DNA of 40,677 nucleotides from Lachnospiraceae bacterium (GTDB lineage Bacteria > Bacillota > Clostridia > Lachnospirales > Lachnospiraceae). The stretch spans positions 1 to 40,677 of the forward strand of contig JAAVXK010000009.1 of the NCBI GenBank assembly GCA_022790615.1, read 5' to 3'. The notes below the pieces were generated by a model, which ran no database searches, was not told the DNA's origin, and saw nothing but the letters and a program-made list of their open reading frames with translations. The position numbers were made by a program, and so were the translations under genes. This document shows, piece by piece, positions 1 through 8,620 of this stretch (position 1 is its first letter; the number at the start of each line of letters is the position of its first letter).

Positions 1-152
1 ATAACGTTTTGCAAGAATCACATTCCGGCAAAATGAAATTTGCTGCTTACAGCAGCCCGCCAGAGACTAAGAAGCCCGCAAACTGAAATTATTTGTTCCG
101 TTTAGTTATATAAATAATAAATATTATGTTGACAAATGTTTTAACTCCCACC

Positions 153-1007
153 TCAGGCCAGACCGTCAAGCAGTCTCAGCCTGTCAAGCTGTTCTCTGTG
201 CTTTGAAATTGATTTTTTAATATAGATACGCGTTGTCTCAATATTGCTGTGACCAAGTATATCGGCCAGCATTGCGATATCCTTAAACATTGAGTAATAC
301 GTTTTTGCAAATAACGCCCTTAAATTATGTGGAAATACACGCCCCTCAGACACTCCTGACTTACTGCACAATTTTTTCATCTCACGCCAGATATAGCTTC
401 TGTCTATCGGTTTCCCACCCGAAGTGCAAAATAACATACCAGATTTAATACCGTGTTTTCTTATATAAGCAAGTAATTTTTTCTGCAGGCTTCTCTGAAT
501 GAGGATAATTCTTTCCTTACCTTTGTTAAATACTGTGACCTGACCTTTCTTTACGGAATTAACGGTAACATATCGGATTTCGCTTACCCGCATGCCAGTG
601 CCGCATATTGTCTGTATAATCATGGATATCCTGGTACGCCCCAGTTCCCGCGCGGTATTGACAAGCTTTTTTAAATCATTTTTGGTAAGCTCCCTTTCCT
701 CCGGCGCAAATACCGTTCGCTGCATTCTGATCGTCTTGACTCCAAGTCCATACCATCCCATATAGTCGAAAAAACGATTCGCCGCCACAAGATAGGAATT
801 AATACTTGTCGATTTGTAATGTCCGTCATTCATAAGGTGTTCCTTATACTGAATCATTAATTCCTTTGTAATTTCATTTCCCTCCGCATATATCATAAGC
901 TTGCGCAGGTCGGCCAGATATTTGTTTATTGTGGCGGTACATTTCTCCTCCCTGTAAAGATAATTGCCGTATTCCTCCAATAAATCTTCAGTAATTCTTC
1001 TGTCCAT
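153..1007 (-). CDS. Stand-alone tyrosine recombinase/integrase (XerC/D-like)
   Basis: Site-specific DNA recombinase of the tyrosine family, 284 aa. The N-terminal SAM-like core-binding domain covers about residues 5-95 and the catalytic domain about 105-280. All expected catalytic residues are visible: R140 (GTGMRVSEI), K164 (NKGKER), H227 and R230 (PHNLR), H253 (LGHSN) and nucleophile Y262 (TTRIY). I chose the ATG at 1007 because an AGAGG ribosome binding site lies 8 nt upstream; an earlier in-frame ATG at 1034 has none. The size suits a small XerD-like or phase-variation/mobile-element recombinase rather than a large phage integrase. No excisionase or att duplication was found beside it. 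Its upstream region carries a tandem 16-bp repeat and a 16-bp inverted repeat. The family is certain; the substrate is unknown. Confidence 0.9.
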   Translation of the reverse strand: MDRRITEDLLEEYGNYLYREEKCTATINKYLADLRKLMIYAEGNEITKELMIQYKEHLMNDGHYKSTSINSYLVAANRFFDYMGWYGLGVKTIRMQRTVFAPEERELTKNDLKKLVNTARELGRTRISMIIQTICGTGMRVSEIRYVTVNSVKKGQVTVFNKGKERIILIQRSLQKKLLAYIRKHGIKSGMLFCTSGGKPIDRSYIWREMKKLCSKSGVSEGRVFPHNLRALFAKTYYSMFKDIAMLADILGHSNIETTRIYIKKSISKHREQLDRLRLLDGLA

Positions 1008-1045
1008 AAAGTATACCTCTTTCCGCATTTGCATACCGCTATTCT

Positions 1046-1077
1046 TTAGTATTATATATTATTAGTATTATATATAA
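1046..1077. repeat. Two tandem 16-bp direct repeats upstream of the recombinase
   Basis: TTAGTATTATATATTA at 1046-1061 is followed directly by TTAGTATTATATATAA at 1062-1077, 15 of 16 bases identical. They lie in the leader/promoter of the recombinase gene. They could be regulator or recombinase binding sites, or simple AT-rich duplication. Confidence 0.6.
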
Positions 1078-1102
1078 TAGGATATTTTAACCTATATAAC
1101 AA
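1074..1102 (-). promoter_or_regulatory. Possible sigma-A promoter of the recombinase gene
   Basis: On the minus strand TTGTTA (1102-1097) is separated by 17 nt from TATTAT (1079-1074). Spacing is ideal but the region is very AT-rich, so chance matches are likely. The -35 overlaps the foot of the adjacent inverted repeat. Confidence 0.35.
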
Positions 1103-1171
1103 AAAATGGACTAACATTTTATCTCCGGCAGCCCGGTTACAGTCGCCAGATTACTAAATGTTAATCCATTT
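1101..1171 (-). terminator. Inverted repeat with U-tract, likely terminator of the S41 operon
   Basis: AAATGGACTAACATTT (1104-1119) and AAATGTTAATCCATTT (1156-1171) are inverted copies with 15 of 16 positions paired, around a 36-nt centre that holds a small CCGG hairpin. On the minus strand the stem runs into TTTTTT (1106-1101), 20 nt after the S41 peptidase stop codon. A Rho-independent terminator with an enlarged loop is the simplest reading. A recombinase site is the alternative. Confidence 0.5.
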
Positions 1172-1190
1172 CCATTTAACATCAATATAT

Positions 1191-2438
1191 TTACTTTCCC
1201 GTCTTTTCTTTTATTACGTCTATTGCTTTCTGTATCTGATTGTCTATTTTGAATTTGCCTCCATCAACCGTACTGTTCTTGTCGTATTCAATTACAACAT
1301 CAGGCTCAATACCAATTCCGTCAATATTACGGCCATTCGGTGTAAAATATTTTGCAGTCGTAAGTTTGACCGCGGAACCATCGTTAACTCCATTTAACGG
1401 AAAAATAGACTGTACCACGCCTTTTCCATAGCTTTTAGTACCGACAATCGTGCCAAATCCGTAATCCTGAACCGCGCCGGCAAATACTTCTGACGCACTC
1501 GCGCTATATCCGTTAATTATAACGGCATATGGTTTGGTATAGCTTTCTTCATCTGTAGAATAAAATTCTTCGTCCCTGCCTTTGTTCGTTTCCGTGTACA
1601 TTACAAGCCCTTTCGGAAGAATTCTGTCAAGCATATCAACCACGGCGTCAATAAGTCCGCCGCCGTTATCCCTCAAATCTATAATCAGCCCGTCTACGTT
1701 TTTAGCCTCCAATTCGTCCACTGCTTCCCGAAACTGGTCGCTAGTCACACTGTCAAATGACGAAACATAAATGTACCCAATATTGCCGTCTTCAAGAACT
1801 TCATAGTCTACTGTCGGAACATCAACCATCTCCCTCACCACTTCAATTGTTAGCGTGCTGCCGTCTCTCAATATTCCAAGAGACGCCGAAGTTCCCTCCT
1901 CGCCTTTCATCATAGTAACTATGTCATCAAGTTCAAGACCTACAACCGACTCGCCGTCAATCGCCGTAAGTATATCTCCTGATTTCACTCCGGCCTTATC
2001 AGCAGGCGCGCCCTCAAACGGATTGACAATGACAATATCCCCAGTAATGGCATTTTTTGAGACGTACGTCCCAATACCTCCATATCGTCCCTGTGCGTTT
2101 TCCATGAAAGAATTATATTCCTCGCTGTTGTAATAATCAGCATATTTATCGCCTAGGGAATCTATAATTCCATGATACATTCCGTCGCAGATATCGTCCG
2201 TGGAAATATCTTTCTTGTTAATATAATAGGCGTTTATATAATTATTTAATACTTTGCATTTGTTTACAAATTCATCGGATGAAACGACAGCCTGTAAATT
2301 AATCGTCCCTTCGTCCGATTCATATAAACCTTTCCCCGCTTTGTCAAATATTTCCCCCATAATAAAGTATGTTCCGAAAAATAACAGCGCCGTGGCGGCC
2401 ATTCCCAAAATCATACCTTTTAAAAAACTATTTTTCAT
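1191..2438 (-). CDS. S41-family C-terminal processing protease (CtpA/CtpB type)
   Basis: Membrane-anchored serine protease of the tail-specific/C-terminal processing family, 415 aa. A single N-terminal membrane segment (about residues 8-28) anchors an extracytoplasmic protease. A PDZ domain follows at about 120-205 (GAPADKAGVKSGDIL), then the peptidase core. The Ser/Lys dyad is S314 (in GYSASASE) and K339 (SYGKG), 25 residues apart as in characterised CtpB/Tsp, with Q343 after it. The ribosome binding site TTGGAGG is 12 nt before the ATG. It is the last gene of the ftsE-ftsX-LytM run, separated from the LytM gene by a MITE. The context suggests processing of cell-wall or division proteins; the substrate is not known. 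Confidence 0.93.
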   Translation of the reverse strand: MKNSFLKGMILGMAATALLFFGTYFIMGEIFDKAGKGLYESDEGTINLQAVVSSDEFVNKCKVLNNYINAYYINKKDISTDDICDGMYHGIIDSLGDKYADYYNSEEYNSFMENAQGRYGGIGTYVSKNAITGDIVIVNPFEGAPADKAGVKSGDILTAIDGESVVGLELDDIVTMMKGEEGTSASLGILRDGSTLTIEVVREMVDVPTVDYEVLEDGNIGYIYVSSFDSVTSDQFREAVDELEAKNVDGLIIDLRDNGGGLIDAVVDMLDRILPKGLVMYTETNKGRDEEFYSTDEESYTKPYAVIINGYSASASEVFAGAVQDYGFGTIVGTKSYGKGVVQSIFPLNGVNDGSAVKLTTAKYFTPNGRNIDGIGIEPDVVIEYDKNSTVDGGKFKIDNQIQKAIDVIKEKTGK

Positions 2439-2519
2439 TATATTTCATGCCTCCAAAGCATTATTTTTTCAACTTAATTCAAGCAAGTCGTTTGACAAAA
2501 TGTAGGTGTCACAGTACAC

Positions 2520-2682
2520 TAGAGCGTGTTTGAAAATTGCTTTCTGTCAGATGCGTTTCACACTTTGTGGGAGATTTGTGCCAAATGAGGGAAGCGTAGC
2601 GGGCTACGTTGACTGCATTTGGCGTAAATATACCGCAAAGTGGGGACGCAGATGGCGGGATTGAATTTTCAAACACGCTCTA
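2520..2682. mobile_element. MITE copy 1 (159 bp, IS5-like ends, TA duplication)
   Basis: The element at 2522-2680 begins GAGCGTGTTTGAAAATT and ends with the exact inverted copy. TA flanks both sides (2520-2521 and 2681-2682), fitting a 2-bp target duplication. The whole unit folds into one long imperfect hairpin with a GTAGC/GCTAC tip. It has no coding capacity. A second copy about 96% identical lies at 11462-11625. It sits between the LytM peptidase gene and the S41 gene, so its hairpin would be transcribed within the operon. Confidence 0.88.
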
Positions 2683-2728
2683 GGGTTCGTTAGCAGATAC
2701 AAGCGCTCATGCGTCCATATAATGTTTC

Positions 2729-4018
2729 TTACTGGGACACATAACTGCTTGGATTCACATACGCTCCGTTAACAGACACCCCAAAATGAAGATGCGGTCC
2801 CGTAGATATTCCTGTAGAACCGACTTTGGCTATAACCTGCCCCTGCGATACCTCGTCTCCTTTGCTGACTGTGAGTGACGACGCATGCATATATACGGTG
2901 AACACTCCGTTGCCGTGATTTATCATCACATAGTTTCCCGCGCCCGCACTATAGGCGGCAGTTACAACCGTACCACCCTTTGCCGCACAGATTGCCGTAC
3001 CTGTCGGAGCGCTTATGTCAATGCCCATATGGCTGCTGCTCGCGCCCGCAGTCGGACTGTTCCTATTTCCAAAGGGTGAGGTTATCTTACCGGTAACAGC
3101 CAAAGGCCAGACAAATCCGCCGGCAGAATTATTATTGTTAACCGCCGGCGCAGCCGTCGGCCCGTTCTGGGAATTATTATTACTGTCATTCTGCTGCTGT
3201 TGTCTCCTAAGTTCCTCCTGACGCTTTCTTTCCTCCTCCTCTTTTCTCCGTTTTTCTTCCTCTGCTATCCGTATCTGTTCTTTCAGAAGCTCATCTTCAA
3301 TAATCTTTTCCTGTCTTTCCAATTCGCTTCTGTTATTGGATATAGCCTGCTGCGTCTTGGCAATATCCGCATTATATAATTCAATTTCTTTCTTTTTCTT
3401 TTTCTCCAGCTTGCCAAGGGCTGATTTTTCTTCCGCAAGCGCTTCGGCAGCAATCTCAAGCGCCGCCTTCTTCTCCTCTAGCGCAATTTTCTTTTCCTCA
3501 AGTTCCTTTTTTCCCGCGATATAATTATCCAGCATGTTCGCGTCATAATCGGATATTTTCTCAATATATTCCGATTTATTGAGCATTTCCGAAAGACTCC
3601 CCGACGCAAGCAAAATGTCTATATAATCAGAGTTTCCATTTTCATACATATATTTTATGCGCTTCTTCATGCTGTCATACTGATTATTTATTTCTATTTC
3701 AGCCTGCTCAATTTTTTTAGTAAGCTTTTTTATTGACTTCTTTTTTTTATCTATCTTTTCCTCGGTCTTTTCATAATCAGCCGTCACCTTGTTAATTTTT
3801 GTATCTATCTTATTAATATATGCGATTATGTCAGCCTTATCATTCTCAAGACCGGAGAGCGCGCTGTCAAGCTCCTTTTTTTCTCTCTCAAGTTCCTTTT
3901 TCTCCTCCTCGGCTTCGGACAGCTTATTTGCCTGAACGTACACAAATACGCCTGCAAAAGAAGCGGTCATAGCGGTAAGGATTCCCAAGCCGCAGAGCAT
4001 CTTACGAACACGTATCAT
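2729..4018 (-). CDS. Secreted coiled-coil M23 (LytM) peptidase, EnvC/PcsB-like partner of FtsEX
   Basis: Cell-wall endopeptidase or hydrolase activator, 429 aa. An N-terminal signal/anchor (about 6-29) is followed by long Lys/Glu-rich coiled coils (about 31-275), a Gln/Asn/Pro linker and a LytM domain (about 300-425). Metal ligands H330 and D334 (HMGID) and H411 (HLHFG) are present, with H378 and H409 as catalytic histidines. It therefore looks catalytically competent, unlike degenerate EnvC of E. coli. The start at 4018 has GGGAG 9 nt upstream; an earlier ATG at 4054 has no such site. It lies directly downstream of ftsX. In other bacteria FtsEX controls coiled-coil peptidoglycan hydrolases (EnvC, PcsB, CwlO), so it is the probable effector of this FtsEX. 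Confidence 0.9.
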   Translation of the reverse strand: MIRVRKMLCGLGILTAMTASFAGVFVYVQANKLSEAEEEKKELEREKKELDSALSGLENDKADIIAYINKIDTKINKVTADYEKTEEKIDKKKKSIKKLTKKIEQAEIEINNQYDSMKKRIKYMYENGNSDYIDILLASGSLSEMLNKSEYIEKISDYDANMLDNYIAGKKELEEKKIALEEKKAALEIAAEALAEEKSALGKLEKKKKKEIELYNADIAKTQQAISNNRSELERQEKIIEDELLKEQIRIAEEEKRRKEEEERKRQEELRRQQQQNDSNNNSQNGPTAAPAVNNNNSAGGFVWPLAVTGKITSPFGNRNSPTAGASSSHMGIDISAPTGTAICAAKGGTVVTAAYSAGAGNYVMINHGNGVFTVYMHASSLTVSKGDEVSQGQVIAKVGSTGISTGPHLHFGVSVNGAYVNPSSYVSQ

Positions 4019-4105
4019 AAAAGCCAACTCCCTTTCTCTTGTTCCAAACAACATAACAATATACGAGACAAACTATCTTTTGACTCAGACGCCGTTACAT
4101 GCCAA

Positions 4106-5020
4106 TCAAATTCTAACATGCTTTCTAAGAGTCCATATACTTCCAACATATCCGATTCCAACTCCCATGCAGACGCAGACAGGCACCAATACGGAAAACA
4201 CCGTCCGCACATCCAGAAATACAAGTATACCCGAAAGTATACTGAATCTATCGCCTATAAAACTGACAATTCTTCCATACATAACATACAATACGGTAAG
4301 AGGAAGCGCCGCCCCAATAAAACCAATTACAATTCCCTCAATAATAAAAGGCATTTTTATAAATAAATCAGTCGCACCAACAAGTCTCATAATTGATATC
4401 TCTTCCTTTCGTACCGATACTCCGGTGGAAATTGTCGTATTTATAAGAAATATTGATACTGCAAGCAGAATAATTATTATCGCCGCAGACACGTAGCCTA
4501 TAAGTTTCTTCACGGTAGCGAGACCCGTCGCGGCGTCAACGGAGCCCTTGACCTCCCTTACACCGTCAATTGACATTATATATTCAGACAATGCGCCCTG
4601 TCGGGACACATCGCTAAGATACACCTCGTAGGAAGCAGAATCCGAAAGCGGATTATCATCTCCAAAAGTCTGCGCAATCTCATCCTCTCGTCCTGCAAAC
4701 ACTTCGTCCCTGAACCTTTCCCATGCCTCGTCCGCCGAGACAAAAACAACTTCCGACACCTCGCTCCGGGCTTTTATCTGCTCCCCAATCGATTGAATAG
4801 TTTCATCACCGATTTCTTCATCAAAAAAAACGGTAACGCCAACCGAAGTCTCTGCATTTTTTACCATATATTGAAAATTACTAACGATGAAATAGAATAT
4901 GCCGAACAAAAAAAGACAGGCTGATATAGTCCCCACGGATGCGAGCGTAAACAGACCGTTATGTCGCAAGTTTTTTATACCCTGTTTTATGCTGTATAAA
5001 AATACACTAATACCTCTCAT
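4106..5020 (-). CDS. ftsX: Cell division ABC transporter permease FtsX
   Basis: Membrane subunit of the FtsEX complex, about 304 aa. It has the FtsX plan: a cytoplasmic N-terminus, TM1 at about 25-45 (LASVGTISACLFLFGIF), an extracellular loop of about 125 residues that contacts the hydrolase partner, then three membrane segments near the C-terminus. The start is the ATG at 5020, served by AGAGG in the end of ftsE; an in-frame GTG at 5032 lies too close to that site. The reading frame overlaps ftsE by 14 bp, so translation is probably coupled. It transmits ATP-driven conformational change to the extracytoplasmic LytM protein encoded next. Confidence 0.93.
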   Translation of the reverse strand: MRGISVFLYSIKQGIKNLRHNGLFTLASVGTISACLFLFGIFYFIVSNFQYMVKNAETSVGVTVFFDEEIGDETIQSIGEQIKARSEVSEVVFVSADEAWERFRDEVFAGREDEIAQTFGDDNPLSDSASYEVYLSDVSRQGALSEYIMSIDGVREVKGSVDAATGLATVKKLIGYVSAAIIIILLAVSIFLINTTISTGVSVRKEEISIMRLVGATDLFIKMPFIIEGIVIGFIGAALPLTVLYVMYGRIVSFIGDRFSILSGILVFLDVRTVFSVLVPVCVCMGVGIGYVGSIWTLRKHVRI

Positions 5021-5714
5021 ACTCGTATCCACCCTCTACTTTATCGCTAAGTACCTTTCCATCCTGCATAACAATTACCCTTTTTTTCATCTCGTCCACA
5101 ACATCAGGATTATGCGTCACGACCATAACGGTTGTTCCAAGCTTATTGACATCGTCTAACAAATCCATCATGGCATGCGCGTTTTTGGGGTCAAGATTAC
5201 CGGTAGGTTCGTCTGCAAGCAATATCGATGGCCTGTTGACAAGAGCTCTTGCAAGCGCAACCCTCTGCTGTTCTCCTCCGGATAATTCAGAAGGATTGGA
5301 AAGAATCTTCTCTGTAAGTCCTACGAGCGACAGAATGGATGCGACATTTCTGTTCATATTCCACTTTGAAACGCCGATAACCCTCTGTGCGAGCGCCACA
5401 TTTTCAAATACATTCCTGTCATTCAGCAGTTTAAAGTTTTGAAAAACAACGCCTATCTCCCGCCTGTATTTCGAAATCTGCCTTCTCCTGAGCGACGCGA
5501 TACTTTTGCCTCTCAAATATATCTGTCCGCTTGTAGGCTCAATTTCCTTGAGAAGCAGCTTTATGAGCGTCGACTTACCCGAACCGCTCGGTCCGACCAC
5601 GAATACAAACTCACCTTTGTTAATCTCAAGTGAAAGATTGTCTATAGCGTCAACGCCTTCCTGATATGATTTTGATATTCTTTCCAATCTGATTATTGGT
5701 ACATTCTCACTCAA
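5007..5714 (-). CDS. ftsE: Cell division ATP-binding protein FtsE
   Basis: Cytoplasmic ATPase of FtsEX, 235 aa, the usual family length. Walker A GPSGSGKST is at 41-49, the signature LSGGEQQRVALARAL at about 143-157, and Walker B ILLADEPTGNLD follows. The start codon is TTG at 5714 with GGAGG 7 nt upstream; no in-frame ATG lies nearby. It is first in a minus-strand run with ftsX, the LytM peptidase and, beyond a MITE, the S41 protease. A TATAAT box lies shortly upstream but no convincing -35 was seen. Confidence 0.95.
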   Translation of the reverse strand: MSENVPIIRLERISKSYQEGVDAIDNLSLEINKGEFVFVVGPSGSGKSTLIKLLLKEIEPTSGQIYLRGKSIASLRRRQISKYRREIGVVFQNFKLLNDRNVFENVALAQRVIGVSKWNMNRNVASILSLVGLTEKILSNPSELSGGEQQRVALARALVNRPSILLADEPTGNLDPKNAHAMMDLLDDVNKLGTTVMVVTHNPDVVDEMKKRVIVMQDGKVLSDKVEGGYEYERY

Positions 5715-5835
5715 TCTATTTCCTCCGATATGTGTCTCATTATATACCGATTCATAGCCCCGCGCCCGTATATATACATAGCAGACGGCCCTCCATTACC
5801 ATAACCGAAAGGCAGGCGCATGATTGCACGGAACA

Positions 5836-6939
5836 CTAATACGCCTGTTCCTCCAGGTACTGCATATATTTTGAAACCATCAGCGCAATCTTGAACGTTA
5901 TGGCGTCATCAAAAGCCCTCAAATCAAGTCCTGTCAGTTTCTGAATTTTATCAAGGCGGTACACCAGCGTATTCCTGTGTATATAAAGCTGCCTCGACGT
6001 CTCCGAGACATTAAGGTTATTTTCAAAAAACTTTACTATTGTAAGAAGCGTCTCCTCGTCAAAATCACTTACTGATTTGCTCGAAAAACTTTCCTTTATA
6101 AACATACTGCACAACTGCATGGGAAGCTGGTATATCAGCCTTCCGATACCAAGATTATTGTATGCAATGACGCTTTTATCATTATAGAAAATGTTTCCTA
6201 CGTCAAGCGCCATCTTTGCCTCTTTGTAAGAACGCGACACTTCCTTAATCTCCTCTACAATCGTACCGTAGGCCACGTGAACATTTGCCATCGCCTCGGT
6301 GTTAAGCATGTCAAGTATAGTTTTTGCAATCTTGTCAAGCTCGGCATATCTCTCCGTCGGAAGCACTTCCTTGACCACAATAATATTTTTTTCGTCGACA
6401 GCCGTAATGAAGTCTTTAGTTTTTGAGGCAAACAGCCCCCTCACAACCTCAAGGGAATTATTGTCATGTTCTGAAACTTCGTTATCGTCCCGGCTTTCAA
6501 TTATGAATACGACCCTGCGGACATTGGTATCTATGTGAAGCTTTTTCGCGCGATTGTATATATCGACAAGAAGCATGTTATCAAGCAGTAGATTTTTAAT
6601 AAAGTTATCCTTATCATACCTTTCCTTATATGCGATAAGCAGGCTTTGCAGCTGAAAGGCCGTAATCTTGCCAATCATATATATGTCCTCGCTATCGCCC
6701 TTTACAAGAGTTACGAATTCAAGATGGTTTTCATCAAACACCTTGAAAAACTGGACGCCCTGTACCTCCTGACTGTCTGCCGGAGAGTCAACAAATGATA
6801 TCACTGCGCTCTCATATTCTACCGCATCATCAAAGGTTGTCGCCGCAACCTTGCCCTCAACATCCATTACACATATTTCAACCCTGCTTATATTTTTAAC
6901 GCCTTCTATCGTATTTTGTATAATCTGGTTTGATATCAT
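5836..6939 (-). CDS. CdaR/PucR-type transcriptional regulator
   Basis: Transcription factor of 367 aa. Its C-terminal PucR-type helix-turn-helix is at about 310-360 (NVSETSRQLYIHRNTLVYRL), preceded by a GGDEF-like middle domain. The N-terminal about 110 residues (IIQNTIEGVKNISRVEICVMD) resemble the sugar-diacid recognition domain of CdaR. The start at 6939 has GGGAG 8 nt before it; the upstream ATG at 6963 lacks a site. It lies downstream of the multi-sugar ATPase gene on the same strand, with a terminator-like hairpin and its own putative promoter between them. Family members activate sugar-acid or purine catabolism. A role in sugar uptake is only suggested by the neighbour. Confidence 0.8.
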   Translation of the reverse strand: MISNQIIQNTIEGVKNISRVEICVMDVEGKVAATTFDDAVEYESAVISFVDSPADSQEVQGVQFFKVFDENHLEFVTLVKGDSEDIYMIGKITAFQLQSLLIAYKERYDKDNFIKNLLLDNMLLVDIYNRAKKLHIDTNVRRVVFIIESRDDNEVSEHDNNSLEVVRGLFASKTKDFITAVDEKNIIVVKEVLPTERYAELDKIAKTILDMLNTEAMANVHVAYGTIVEEIKEVSRSYKEAKMALDVGNIFYNDKSVIAYNNLGIGRLIYQLPMQLCSMFIKESFSSKSVSDFDEETLLTIVKFFENNLNVSETSRQLYIHRNTLVYRLDKIQKLTGLDLRAFDDAITFKIALMVSKYMQYLEEQAY

Positions 6940-6975
6940 AAAACGTACTCTCCCGCCTAACATTATATTGTGTAT

Positions 6976-7004
6976 AGTTTAACACCTATCTTTGTAAAAT
7001 TCAA
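6976..7004 (-). promoter_or_regulatory. Possible promoter of the CdaR-type regulator
   Basis: Minus strand TTGAAT (7004-6999), a 17-nt spacer and TAAACT (6981-6976), about 37 nt before the chosen start codon. The -35 is good and the -10 only partial. Confidence 0.45.
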
Positions 7005-7111
7005 CAAACAAGTATATGCTTTTAAACTACATGCCCCAAATCACTTTATATCCGTCAAATCAGCGTTGACGTACAAATAGAGGGCGCGTACAAATACGCA
7101 TGCATAGTCAC

Positions 7112-7145
7112 AAAACCCCCGCACCGCATAAACGCGGAACGAGGG
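7112..7145 (-). terminator. Terminator-like hairpin after the sugar ATPase gene
   Basis: On the minus strand CCCTCGTTCCGCG pairs imperfectly with GCGGTGCGGGGG around a short TTTAT loop and is followed by TTTT. It lies about 110 nt after the ATPase stop. The stem has mismatches and the U-tract is short, so confidence is moderate. Confidence 0.5.
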
Positions 7146-7253
7146 CATACATTATACTCGTATAGATTCATAATTAAAACAATCTTATAAAAACAGAGTA
7201 AGTAATAAATTATATGTAACACACTCAGGCAAAAACTGTGCGGTCAGCCGCAA

Positions 7254-8366
7254 CTAGTTAAATATAACCTGCTCCGTTTCCTTATCAAATACGTGCGCCT
7301 TAGACATGTCAAACGCAATCGTAACCGTATCTCCCGGTCTAGCGGTAGTACGCGGGTTCACGCGGACTGTAATGTCAGACTTTCCAACCGTGAAGTATAA
7401 GAAGACTTCCGCACCAAGCATCTCGTATACCTTAACTGTCGCATCAAGACACGAGCCTGCAGACTGCGATATAAACATCTCCTCATCCTTAATATCCTCA
7501 GGCCTTATACCAAGAACTACCGTTTTGTCCTCATAACCGCCCTCTATAAGCTTCTTGCCTTTTGCCTCCGGAAGCTTAACGGAATATTCATCAAATACGA
7601 GAAGAACATCATCACCGCTTTTCTGTACTTTTGTATCAATAAAGTTCATCTGTGGCGAGCCGATGAATCCGGCAACAAATAAATTATCCGGTTTCATATA
7701 CAAATCAAGCGGTGTGTCAACCTGCTGGATAACGCCGTCTTTCATTACGACGATTCTTGTACCAAGCGTAAGCGCCTCCGTCTGGTCATGCGTAACGTAT
7801 ATAATTGTTGTCTCAAGTCTCTGGTGAAGCTTTGAAATCTCAATACGCATCTGTACACGAAGCTTTGCGTCAAGGTTCGAGAGCGGCTCATCCATAAGGA
7901 ATACCTTAGGGTCACGCACAATTGCACGTCCCATAGCGACACGCTGTCTCTGTCCACCTGACAAAGCCTTCGGCTTACGGTCAAGTAAATGTTCTATATC
8001 AAGAATTTTAGCTGCCTCATGTACAAGTTTATCTATCCTGTCCTTTGGAGTCTTGCGGAGTCTGAGTCCGAACGCCATATTGTCATATACCGACATATGA
8101 GGATAAAGAGCATAGTTCTGGAATACCATTGCAATATCCCTGTCCTTAGGCTCCACGTCATTAACCATCTTGTCCCCTATATATAATTCTCCTTTCGTAA
8201 TCTCCTCAAGCCCTGCAATCATACGAAGTGTTGTAGATTTGCCGCAACCCGAAGGTCCGACGAAAATAATAAATTCTTTGTCCGCTATCTCAAGATTAAA
8301 GTTCTTTACTGCGACAAATCCGTTAGGATATGTCTTGTTAATGTTTTTCAATGATAAACTCGCCAT
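7254..8366 (-). CDS. ugpC: ABC transporter ATPase of the MsmK/UgpC multi-sugar type
   Basis: Cytoplasmic ATPase energising carbohydrate uptake of the CUT1 class, 370 aa. Walker A GPSGCGKST is at 37-45, the signature LSGGQRQRVAMGRAI near 135-149 and Walker B VFLMDEPLSNLD near 155. A C-terminal TOBE/OB regulatory region (about 235-365) contains the PxDLYMKPDNLFVAGFIGSP hallmark. The ribosome binding site GGGAGGAA lies before the ATG at 8366. No permease or solute-binding gene adjoins it. In many Firmicutes one such orphan ATPase serves several sugar transporters encoded elsewhere, which is the likely case here. The exact substrate range cannot be read from sequence. Confidence 0.92.
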   Translation of the reverse strand: MASLSLKNINKTYPNGFVAVKNFNLEIADKEFIIFVGPSGCGKSTTLRMIAGLEEITKGELYIGDKMVNDVEPKDRDIAMVFQNYALYPHMSVYDNMAFGLRLRKTPKDRIDKLVHEAAKILDIEHLLDRKPKALSGGQRQRVAMGRAIVRDPKVFLMDEPLSNLDAKLRVQMRIEISKLHQRLETTIIYVTHDQTEALTLGTRIVVMKDGVIQQVDTPLDLYMKPDNLFVAGFIGSPQMNFIDTKVQKSGDDVLLVFDEYSVKLPEAKGKKLIEGGYEDKTVVLGIRPEDIKDEEMFISQSAGSCLDATVKVYEMLGAEVFLYFTVGKSDITVRVNPRTTARPGDTVTIAFDMSKAHVFDKETEQVIFN

Positions 8367-8411
8367 TGTAATTAATTCCTCCCTAAGTGTTATATATCTT
8401 AATTCACATCA

Positions 8412-8417
8412 ATTATA
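8412..8417 (-). promoter_or_regulatory. Possible -10 element of the sugar ATPase gene
   Basis: TATAAT on the minus strand, 46 nt before the ATG. The matching -35 region (about 8435-8440) is weak, so expression may depend on an activator or the call may be wrong. Confidence 0.35.
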
Positions 8418-8566
8418 ACACTTCAACACCAAAAAAGACTATATTGCCATTTATACAAAATATAGGACAATATTTTGTGCAATTTGTACACCTGATATAA
8501 AATAACATAACACTTACCCAAATAATACATTTCAAGTCAAACCCTGTCAGCAAATTCACTGCGTTT

Positions 8567-8599
8567 ATACGCATAGCCGACGGACTCTGCCATGCGTAT
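8567..8599. other. Inverted repeat between the YitT gene and the sugar ATPase gene
   Basis: ATACGCAT (8567-8574) and ATGCGTAT (8592-8599) form a perfect 8-bp stem with a 17-nt loop, shortly after the YitT stop. No U-tract follows on either strand, so it may be an operator, an mRNA 3'-end structure or a poor terminator. Confidence 0.4.
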
Positions 8600-8620
8600 T
8601 GCTCCGGCCGCGTTATAATA

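Noticed and set aside
153-1007. Recombinase as the integrase of a prophage or conjugative element
   Set aside because: Neighbours are core cell-wall genes; no phage, relaxase or excisionase genes and no flanking att repeat seen. The tRNA-Arg is at the opposite end of the window.
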